DNA of 64,000 nucleotides, from contig CM063263.1 of the NCBI GenBank assembly GCA_032158295.1, forward strand, positions 11,480,974 through 11,544,973, written 5' to 3'. Within the stretch, counting starts at the first letter, position 1. Each line of letters starts with the position of its first letter. Below, piece after piece: positions 45,827-56,400 of the stretch. The translations under genes were made by a program, and so were the position numbers. The notes beneath the pieces are model-generated. The model saw only the letters and a list, made by a program, of their open reading frames with translations, was not told the DNA's origin and did not search any database. This DNA is from Pycnopodia helianthoides (lineage: Eukaryota; Echinodermata; Asteroidea; Forcipulatida; Asteriidae).

Positions 45827-46129
45827 ACAAATCAATGTCGGCTGTCATCTTGTGTTCCCAAGTCCCCCGTAGAACAGTTTTAGAATGCTTCTGAGGGTAT
45901 TGTCATGCATGGGGAGCATTGCGTAGGGCCTATATAACAGCTTCCTCTTCAAAGAAACATCAGCACTTTAATGGAAACTTTACTAATTATATAATAATTA
46001 ACGTCTTTTTTCTATATTACATGGATTTTTAAACTTTACTGAAATGTAAATATTTAACATGTTGTGTTTGGAATATTACATCTGGAATATCTTCATTCTT
46101 CTAAATCTATGAGGACGAATGCAATTTAT

Positions 46130-47850
46130 ACTATTATTAGGGTAACAAGGCATTGACCGAAAGATTGTCCTTTCTAAATCGCCTGATATTTGATTTAGAG
46201 CTGAAATAGAGTGCGAAGAGCAGAAAATACTTAAGTTGAGTCATCTATCTTGGCAATTTTTCAAGATATTGAAAAAATGTTGATACAAGTTGTTATTGTG
46301 CCTCACAATTTATTATTTGTTGTCCAAACCCTTGTCCTAAGCACCTGTAACTTGGCGACTGTCTTCTACATACAAGGACTCTCTTTGAATTAAATTAGAG
46401 GCAAATCGGAGAGAAACATTTTTGAGGCTGAAAAATTTGCATTTTTTGCTTGCTAGTCGAGCTTCGCACACTGGTAATCGTATAAAAACCCACCAAATCG
46501 CACCTTTTTAGGTTGTGACCAGTCCTGAGGTTCCTTTTAAAAATGGAACACTACTACACGAAGGTTTTTATTTGTTCAAGTTGTAGGCTTACACGAGACT
46601 AAACAATATTTATTTGACAGATTGAGGCTTTATATATGAGGCCTTATAAGTAGAAATGTTGATAACTTACTTGATGACATCTTCACTACACTGAGCAAAA
46701 CATATCTGCACTGCTGAAAAAATGTCAAAGATTAATTTTATTGAATTTATGAGTGTAACTCTTTCTAACTTGAGTTGAAGAATTAAATCAAATGATGGAA
46801 TGTCACTAAATAATAAAGAATCGCACCCCTCCCCAATGGGTGTTTTCCGACTTATTTGGTTTGATTTTGGTTGTGAATTGATTAGTATTTGAAGCATGGA
46901 TGAAGGATGTTTGAGCCCCCCCCCCACCACAAAAAGAAATTGTTTTCGTCTTATGTTTAATTTCTTAAAACCCTGCGTGACCCCTTAAAAAATCCGCACG
47001 CTTACGCCATCGATCTGTGATCTGCTGTCCGTTTGTAATAGCATATAATTCATTTTCTTGGAGAACCTAATCACTTTTAAATGGCCCAAACCTTTAAATG
47101 TAGATCCTTTTGACTAACAAAACAAATTCAAGCACAAATTATTTTTTCGATGAGCCGACATTTGTCTCTGTGTAGATTTTGTACCACATGGTACAATTTA
47201 ACTAGCAGCGGCCATTAGCCCCCAAAATTGCTGTACGATCACGGGGGAATTCGGGGAGAGCTGGTCATTGATGGATTTTTTTGTGTGTGAAAAAGACCCC
47301 GGATAGTAACAAGACATTTACATTGCTATTTGGCTAGGTGTAAATGGGGAACCTGTAATATTTTTGGAAAGAAAACTGACTGTTGATCATGTACCATGGC
47401 ATCACGCAGGGTTTTAAAGGGAACTGTAGAGAAAAACTTTTCGAGGCTGAAAAAATGACTGGACTACCTACCCCCTTGCAGTTTTTTCCAAATTTGGACG
47501 AAAAAATGTTCTTTCCAAATCGCCTGATAATTACTTGGAGCTGAAATAGAGTGCGAAGAACAGAAAATTCTTGTTTTGAGTCGTCTATCTTGGCAACTTT
47601 TCAAGATATTAATAAGTTTTTGATATAACAGTGCCTCAAAATGAAGAGAATATTTATTTTTCTAGTCCAAACCCTTGTTCCAAGCACCTGTAACTTGGCG
47701 ACTGTCTTCTACATACAAAGGACTTTCTGTGAGTTAAACTTTTCGGGGCTGAAAAAATGACTGGACTACCCCCTTGCAGTTCTTTCCAAATTTGGTCGAA
47801 AATTGTTTTTTTTCTTTCCAAATCGCCTGATAATTGATTTGGAGCTGAAT
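46130..47850. repeat. Direct repeats of unknown family
   Basis: A block at about 46160-46460 (tttctaaatcgcctgatat, gtgcgaagagcagaaaat, taacttggcgactgtcttc) recurs at about 47500-47770, and its first part again at about 47740-47840. No open frame of interest is present. Confidence 0.75.
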
Positions 47851-48410
47851 TGCTAGGGGTTACTAACTCTTTTAAGGCTGTGGGGAAAATAATACGGAAA
47901 ACACATCTAAAAACAACAAAATCAAACTTTTGAGACAAAATGTTTAATTGCTATATACACAGCATAATATGTACAGATCAACCTGAATACTGCAGTGCAT
48001 GTATTTCAACAAGTTATCTTTCAAGGGTAACCATGTACACTTGAAGTTACAATGGGAGATTCAATAACATTGATATTTAAATACAACATTACAAAAGGGG
48101 GGAAAATAACACAAAGACAGGCATGCAACTGTAACTTCACCAAAAAAGAGAAAATTTCAATGATTTTGTACAGTGTTTTTCAATTTTGAATGGTAAAACT
48201 GAGAATTAAAAAAGAGGAAATCAGCTGATCCGAGGAAAAGTTGTATGCCTGCAAAGAATGTGAAGATTCATTATTTTTACTGGAATGCTGAAATTGTACA
48301 AGACTACGGGTAAGTTAGGCATCTGGCAGTTCAGTTTTGCACAACATTACTGCCTGTATAAGTCCTTGATGTTGTGATCACAGTGACACTTCTGGAAGAC
48401 CCAGTTACAA
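47851..48410. other. Gene-free intergenic DNA
   Basis: AT-rich and without recognisable genes or repeat boundaries. Confidence 0.4.
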
Positions 48411-48775
48411 GGCAAGGATATACTTTTGGTGCTTGTCAAAGACCAGTATCCTCACTTGGTGTATCCCATCAAGTGTATAAAATAACAAACCTGTAAAAAA
48501 TTTGGGCTCAATTGGTCATCGAAGTTGCAAGAAAACAAATAAAAGAAAGAAAAAAATCCCTGATGCATGGAATTGTGCACTTTCAAATGCCTGAGAAAGG
48601 CTTTATGCCTGAAGCCTTTCTAAGATTCAAATATTTTAGTGAGAAATTACCTGTTTCTTAAAGACTACATTACTTAAGAGGGAGTGGTTTCTCACAATGT
48701 TTCATACATTCAATAGCTCTCAGGTGTTTCTTACCAAGTAAGTTTTTATGGTAATGTATCTCTTGGCTAATTACC
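48411..48775 (+). mobile_element. Family-3 MITE
   Basis: From caaggcaaggatatactttt to taattaccac. Family motifs gtcaaagaccagtatcctc and tgagaaaggctttatgcctg are present. Confidence 0.7.
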
Positions 48776-49109
48776 ACAAGAGCAATTCCACAATAACTCA
48801 TGTTACGTTTTTGATGCAATTTTTAGATTTCTTGGGCTTTATAGTTGGTTACTCACATTACGAAAATGTCCGAAAATGTAAACATGAAACCAATTATATG
48901 TATATCATACTCGACACATTTATCTGGATCTCATCTTTGGTGCTTGAGTAGGTCTATGTCTACGCTATCTACCGTGGGGAGAGCAGTTATCAAACCTTTT
49001 CAGTAAGGTTATCCTAGCCCAAGGAATCTCAAAAATACATCAGAAACGTAACGTGAGTAACCGTGTAGTTGCCCAAAAGTATCCGCTGCCTTTAACAACA
49101 CGACATAAA

Positions 49110-49390
49110 TATTAAGAGAACTCACTCCGCGGCAGTGCAGTTAATTACGAGAAGTCCCCCCGATCCACAAGCTAAAGTAGTAGTCCAGGCCGATTTCCTA
49201 CCTTCCGCCCAGGTAGTAGCTAATAAGCAGGACAGTTCTTTTCAGAACTGAGAAGTCTCCCGAATTCCGAAAAACCTACTTTGCGGTAGTAGAATAGATA
49301 GCAAGACAAGTTCTCTAAAGAACAAATCTACACAGCAAAGTAGATATTTTTTTACACATGGTGTTACCGCAAACCGAATATATATCAATA
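49110..49390 (-). repeat. Inverted copy of the 14670-14935 dispersed repeat
   Basis: Contains gcagttaattacgagaagtc, cagttcttttcagaactgag and acacatggtgttaccgcaaa in reverse order relative to 14670. Confidence 0.8.
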
Positions 49391-49394
49391 TTAA

Positions 49395-49790
49395 TTGAAA
49401 CATCAAGGGTGCTTCAGGCTAGAATTGATTTTAAAATTGTTGGTTCTCACTTGTCAGTGTTTCCATGGCATTGCCCCTGTTTATCTTCAAAGTTTAACTG
49501 AAGATAAACCAGCTAGGAATCTTCGATCTTCACATAAATCCCTTCTGACTCCCCCAGTTATCAAAACCAAGTCGTATGGTTCCCGCTCTTTCCAATATGC
49601 AGCAGTTCAGAATATGGAACAGTCTTCCAGAAGTTGTTAAACAGGCTGAGACATCAGAACAATTCAAAACCTGGGTGAAAACATTTCTATTTACTCTGTA
49701 CAATTCTTGATTTCCTTTACAGCACATAGGGACCTCAAGGTGATATGCGCTATATAAGAATGTTTTATTATTATTATTATTATGATGGAA
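49395..49790 (+). pseudogene. LINE 3' end fragment (CR1/L2-like)
   Basis: The coding remnant shows CFHGIAPVYL, RNLRSSH, KSYGSRSFQ and, one frame over, WNSLPEVV and FKTWVKTFLF, typical of the last part of CR1/L2-type polyproteins. It ends with gatatgcgctatataagaa and an ATT-repeat tail. The same terminal sequence occurs on family L SINEs with tail A. Confidence 0.75.
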
Positions 49791-50287
49791 TATATCCAGT
49801 AACCTTCAAGATCTTTTGCTTCCTTCCAAAAGATAGTTGTCTGCGCATTAACCATGAGTGAATTTCAGTGTCGTTTTTTAGTGACTTGTTTATCCAATTT
49901 GATCCAGGTAGCATCACATGGATCTAGAGATCATCAAGACCCACTGTACTTTAAAATTCATCCTGAGAGCTTACCAAGCTCATACAGGCCAAACCTGATA
50001 TGGAAAGCTCCTTAATGTTGCTCAGGTGGTTCAAGGGACCTACCAAACTACAAAAATGATCAAGGTGCCTCACATTTGGTCCAGGTAGCTCAAAATGTAT
50101 CCAGGAACCTCAGCAATTTACCTAGGCACCTCAAAACTTATGGGCACCTCACTTGATCCAAGCATTTAAAAATTCAGATACCTTAAAGTTTAGTCCATAG
50201 AAACTGAAATGTCCCAAGGTCCGTTCAAGTTGATCCAGGGACCATTTAAGTTGATCCAGGGACCATTTAAGTTGATCCAGGGACCAT
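49791..50287 (-). other. Probable PAN2 3' UTR and downstream DNA
   Basis: Read on the minus strand this follows the PAN2 stop. About 49905-50215 consists of degenerate units resembling gatccaggtagctcaaaa, probably old members of the adjoining minisatellite. No polyadenylation signal was assigned; a TTTATT (AATAAA on minus) at about 49765 lies in the LINE tail. Confidence 0.45.
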
Positions 50288-50310
50288 TTAAGTTGATCCA
50301 GGGACCTTCC
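50216..50310. repeat. 21-bp minisatellite across the PAN2 stop codon
   Basis: Four units of aagttgatccagggaccattt. On the minus strand each unit reads as an in-frame peptide VPGST followed by TAA, so PAN2 ends inside the first unit. Confidence 0.93.
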
Positions 50311-50463
50311 ACTGCAGGCTGCGACCCTCGCTGTACAGCCGTTTCAACTCTTTCTGCCATTCCTCTTGATCGTCTTTGGTTAGCTCCAGGTACTTGCGGT
50401 AGAGCTGCACGGCAGTCCGAGCATCTTCGATACTGTCATGCGTCTCTGATTGGATGTTTGCAC
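50288..50463 (-). CDS. pan2: PAN2 exon t: exonuclease motif III and stop
   Basis: Encodes [20 protein letters not shown] (H and the last D are catalytic), then a basic tail ending LQWKVPGST and TAA at 50288-50290. The vertebrate protein continues roughly 20 residues past the WKVP block; here the minisatellite supplies the end. Confidence 0.96.
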
Positions 50464-53400
50464 CTGGTTAAGAAAGAGAGGGTAAATTCTCACGAAAAAG
50501 TACATGCATATTGACTTCGGCATTTGCACAGCAGAAACTAACTATTGAACTGTAGTGTTGTATCTAAGAAATCAATGTTGAAAACAAGAACGATTGTATT
50601 GACTGATGATTCAGTGTTAAAATTGCCGAGGAGAAATCATGTTCCAAATGTATGTAATAATGCTCCAGGGTTATTAGTGCTTATCTTCCAGTACGCGCTA
50701 ATCCTCCAATCAGATGCTCGAACCGGAGTGTGATATCAGACGATAACCTACTCCCAGTTTTTATATTGCACTCTGCGTATTGTGCGTGTCACTGCGTCAC
50801 GCTCCGCATACGGTCAGTGCACAAATTACATTCTAAACTTTGCGCGTGGAAAACCAAAAACAAAAACATAACCTAATCTCATTGACTTAATGAGGCTGGA
50901 AGATAAATTCGTTATCACACTCGCGCTCGTGGAATACGAAAAAAATATAGCGCGTCTGCGTCTGCCTTCGGCCTCGTTGGATATGGGACGCAGAAGCGCA
51001 ATATTTTTTCGTATTCCACTCACGCTTGTGTGATAACTTATAATATATCCTAGTTGCTAGATCAAGGCACTCTACAGCATTATCCCTGTTCATCAAGCAT
51101 ACTTTCCTCAGACTTTCTCTACTCCCTGGGGGGCATACAATCCCAATCTGCTTATATTATCGCTAAGGGGTTAATCAATAACACTATCTCAACCCTTGTA
51201 GGTTCCCATTTATACATCTGGGTTAAGAGAAGCAATTATGGTTAAGTGTCATTGCTCAAGGACACTCAGGTGTCATGACCAGGAATCAAACTCTCACTCT
51301 ATTGATTCAGCCATCTGAACTTGAGTCTGATGCACCAGTCTGCTCGGCCACGATAGCCACATAACTTCTTCGACACTGAAAATCAAAACTAGCTTCAAAG
51401 TAAGACTGGAAGTGACTCAAAAACTTAGTTTTCATCTTACCAAGGAAGAACCAGGCTAGGAACCGAAGAGACAAGATCCTCTGTTTAGGAAGGTTAAAGA
51501 GTGCTGCAGTGTCAATCACTTGCTTGTGGGAAACCTGGATGAGAAAAAATTATATCAGAATCATTTAGAAGACAAAACTTAAAACGTGCTGAGGCACATG
51601 TACAGATTGCCCAAAATATAAAAAGATGGTTATGTTTATCCAAATTCTGGAAATGTTGATGTTAACTTAATACAAGTGTGTCCAAATTTGAATCCCACTG
51701 CTGTCACCATGTGGCCTTAATTAAACACAAGAATAAGGACACATCTTCACTTCGAATTTGAATCCCACTGCTGCCACCATGTTGGCAAGTGGCGTTAATG
51801 AACACAAGAGTGAGGAAACATCTTTACTTCGAATTTGAATCCCACTGCTGCCACCATGTTGGCATGTGGCTTTAATGCTTACAAGAATGAGGGCACATCT
51901 TCAAATTACTCACTTCGAATTTGAATCCCACTGCTGCCACCATCTTGGCATGTGGCCTTAATGCATACAAGAATGAGGACAAGTATTTCAGTCAATACAT
52001 GGTGACGATATCCAACAATGATCTTCACATTCAGAGACATGTTGGTATTTTGAAATCACTCTTTTTGAAGAGACACTTACCAGGAGGTTAATGACCCTGA
52101 AATCCTTGCGGAGACCATGACCAACAAACTTGACCTTGCAGTCAAGCAGATATCTGAGCTTGAGATACGTGGCCTTCAGGGTGGTGAGATGCTTGGAGGA
52201 GATGGTGGCATCTAGATCACCTGGCTTGATGCCTGAGAACTTGGTCAGATAATCAACAACCTGAGAAACCCAGAAAAAGATTGGAATGTTTTTAACATTC
52301 ATAACTTCATAATCAGTAAGCTCTCAGACTAAAATTAAACAGTGATTTTTTTTTAAAATCCTGACCAATCCTGTATAATACCTTTACGTGAGACCATTAC
52401 TGACCTGTTCTTGGGTGGATATGTAATCGTCAATGAAGGGCTGACCGGTAAGGGGTCCTTCTCCACGGATGACGCTGATTCTAGCAGCAGACATCTGGCT
52501 AGGCTTGATGGTTGACCGCGTCCCGTCACTACGAATCTCTGCTTCTTCCTGATTAGATTATTCAGACAAAATTAGTGATTAGTGCGGGTATTTAAAATTG
52601 TTATCAATCTTATATCTTCCCAGGATTTATACAGCGACAAATTAACAAAGGATACAAGCTGCATAAAGGTAGGATCAAAGATTGGTAAATACTTTAAATA
52701 TTAATGTCGATAAAAACTTACTTGATAGTTCAAACTATTTTGAAAAAATTATTCCCTTTCGAAGTTATATCGCTTTGAGTCAGAGACTGAGGGTTGGTGT
52801 CCGTTCGCGAATGCTGCGGCCAGAGATGCGGATGGTACCCGCTGTCCCCACGCTAAACTGCATGGATTCAACATTTGTTACCGAGTGCTATTACTGGGTG
52901 AGAGTTTATAATTCCATGTACAGCCACAGGCCGGATTTGATCATGACGACACGGCCCCTTTAAAGGCAGTGGATAATTTTGGTAATTACTACAGAAATAC
53001 ATTACCATGAAAATCTACTTGGTAAGGAGCACCTGCGAGCTGCTGATAGTATAAGACACTGTGAGAAACAACTTCCTCTGAGGTAATGCAGTTTTTGAGA
53101 AAAAGGTAATTTCTCACTGAAATGTTTAAATCTGAGAAAGGCTTTAGGCATGAGGCTTTTCTCAGGCATTTGAAAGCACACAATTCTAAGCAATATGGGT
53201 GTTTTTTCTTTCATTATTTTCTTGCAACTTCGATGACCAATTGAGCCCAAATTTTTCACAGGTGTGTTATTTTATGCATAAGTTGCGATACACCAAGTGA
53301 GGATACTGGTCTTTGACAATTACCCAAAGCATATTCCGCCTGAAGCCAGAGCTGCATTGAGAATAATTCACAAAAAAAAGGGTAGACCCTTAGTGATGTC

Positions 53401-56400
53401 ACATGATCTCTATTCGCCAATCACGGTCTGCCATTCTGGGAGTGACTCGCACGTAAAGATGGAGTGCCTGCTGACCGGGGTGCGTTGCGTTGAAACGCAC
53501 ACTGCACGTACCTGATTTAAGGAGACGAACTCTGCGTCTATACCGATGATGTCGCCCTCTTTGGGGAGTTCGTCCATACCCAGGGGAGTGAAGGTGCTAT
53601 GGCTGAGGACGCCCTGTGATAACGAGGCTTCTGGCTGCAGGACGGTGTGGTCAATGGGTGAAGTAACTAAAAAATCCAAACAGAAGAACAGTTTTCTTTA
53701 ACAGGTATGGAATTTCATCTTTAAGAGGGGGTTTGGCCATTTTCTCTGCAAAAGGGCACTTTATTTTGATTTGTTTATCAAGTAAATAAACCACAAGGGA
53801 AACTGAATGGATAAGTTTATACCTTTTGGGGGTTCAACAAAGACAATTTGACTACAGTGGGACTTGAACATGCGACCTCCAAATTAACATGCAGGCGCTC
53901 TACCAACTAACCGACTAACAAATTACTGGTATAGTTTATTTACCATTAAAAACCAGTGGATGATATTGAACAGTAAGGCAGTAGGAGGGTTGACTGTGTA
54001 CTGTGGATGCATTCACCACATAATGTCACATTGCAGGCTGGCTTAGTTTATCTACCACTCAAAACCAGTGGATGATATTGAATTGTCAGACAGCAGAAAG
54101 GTTAAAAGATCCAAGGTCTCTTGGAGACACCAACAAGACGAGAACAATGTCTTACTTGTGATCTCATAATGGTCGTTGATGTCTTCTCTCATGTAGTACA
54201 AGACGCAAGGAACCTTCCACTCCATGTTGAATTGCACCACTTCGTGTTTCTCAATGGATTCAATGCTAAAGTCATTGAAGATGTACCACTGCATGTGAGT
54301 CACTCCCTGAGGACATAAAAAATACCCACAAAAAATTATCAAACATCTGTAAACATCTTTTCCCACATTGAACCCTTCCCTTTCCCGGTCTCCTTCATTG
54401 TTCATCCCTTTCTTGTTCTGTTCTTCACGGCCAAGTCCCAAACCGTTGGTGTATTTTTTTTTAAATTGGAGACAGCCACGGTAAAGATACCTTCAGAGTT
54501 AGACTAAGACCTGAGTTTGTTCTGCAGGCCAAGTCTTTGCACAGAACCAGGCACACCGATCAGAGTCCCCAACTTTTGGTGTATTTTTTTTACGGATTTG
54601 AGACAGCCACGGTTAAGATACCTTCAGAGTTAGACTAAGACCCGAGTTGGTTGTTTTGCTGCGACCGAAACAAGCCACTTCGGTACGACTGCAGCTGCTG
54701 GCTGCAGCAATAACATTGAAGAATAGGTCTTTTATGCCACAGCCACTGTCAAAGATGTTAACTCGGACACGGACTTACCTCTTTACGCTTGTGGTAGGTC
54801 TTCCCCACCTGAATGTGAGCGATCAGGTTACCACCAGTACGTACATCTCTAATGTGACCGACCGACGCATGAAGGTAGTAATTGACAAAGCCTGACGAAC
54901 TCTCAACCTTCTCCTGAAAAAACAAACAAACAACTATGGGTTCGAATCCCGGTCGTGACAGTTGTGTCCTTGAGCAAGATGCTTTACTATAATTGCTCCT
55001 CTCCACCCAGGGGTATAAATGGGTACCTGCGAGGGTAGAGGTTGATATTGTGTATGAAAAAGCCTTCGGAGCGCCACGGCAGCACGGGGCTGTATACTCC
55101 CCAGGGAGCTGAGAAAGATTACAGAAATGCTATTGGCCCAATGACCAGGGCACTAATGTAAAGCGCATTGATACGTTATTGTGAAATGCGCTATATAAGA
55201 ACTAGTTATTATTATTATTATTATGACTTCCTATAAAAGAAGACCAGCATAATAAACATGCCTGGGATCACACCCAAGTTAACGATACAACCTGGGAAGC
55301 GAGCGTCTCAAAGCGCTTATCATTATTTATTTCCATACAGGTTTTTGATGTTTTTTTTAATTATGAACCATTATGTAAACTCGAAAGGGTTTACAAAGTG
55401 CATTCAGCAGCCACTGCCAGAAACATCGGGGCAAACCCCTTCTCTGAGTTGGCTACCGGAGTTGTTTACCGTTGGGGTGAGGTGGTGACTTATGTCATCT
55501 CTGACCTCTGTATCTCAATTGTACCGACCATGGGGTCGTTTCTGATTTTTTTTTGTAATGAGAGAAGATTGAGGAGAGTTGGCAGTGGGGGATTACTTCT
55601 GGTCAGTGGTGAGGTGACTACTTACCTCATCTCGGACTTCTTGAATCTCAACTGTCCCATCTTTGTTCAGTCTTATCCTCAGACCATGAGGCAGCCAAGA
55701 TGCTTTGTTCTCCTCCTGAAGGAGCCTATAGACGCAAAAAGTAAATACAAGTTTGAGGCTGTTGTATTCTCAAGACAGGCATATATTCTCCTTTTCTTTT
55801 AAATTATTCCTTACAGCATTTTAGAATATGGGTTTTTGAGGCACTGCATGGTGAGGTGTCAATGTGTATTCAAATTGCGGCAACACCATGTGTAATATAT
55901 ACTTTGCGGTTTTGGAAGGATTGGCGGTAATTGTATTTAACTCAAATGTGTAGCAAGATTTTTTTGTGAGACATGTAGAGACCACCTACTTTTTACACAG
56001 TAGATAACAATCTAAGTCTCTGTGGTTTGAAACAAATGTAACCCCAGGCACTGTGAACTTCTCCCATGTTTCCTCCGACATCCAATTTCAAACAAGGCGA
56101 ATTAACGGCGGGTAAATATTTTTTGAGACAAGGTCCCTCGTTGGACGGGTAAACTTACGGGTTTGAAGCATCCCGCTCGTCCATATGCCTGAATTTACAT
56201 CCCTGTCTGGTGCATGCCTGACCATAACGACACATCTTAATGCTGGCGATGTTCGCTTCTAACTGCTGCTTATGGGCTTCAGACTCCCTGGCCAAGGCAA
56301 GCTGAAAACAATTTTTAACAAATCAAATTTCAATATCAAATTTTTTGAAATTAATAATATCAGCTCTTACATAGCGTAATTCCAGAGAATGATCATTGCG

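Noticed and set aside
50209..50514. Plus-strand open frame with repeated FKLIQGP
   Set aside because: It is the antisense reading of the PAN2 last exon and minisatellite.
51685..51990. Regularly spaced repeats resembling a CRISPR layout
   Set aside because: Units are long and vary from 70 to 86 bases, the spacers are themselves similar, and the location is a eukaryotic intron.
54052..54441. Long minus-strand frame extending PAN2 exon o on both sides
   Set aside because: Sequence outside 54156-54306 does not match PAN2, and the canonical splice sites gtaaga and tcctcag define the exon.
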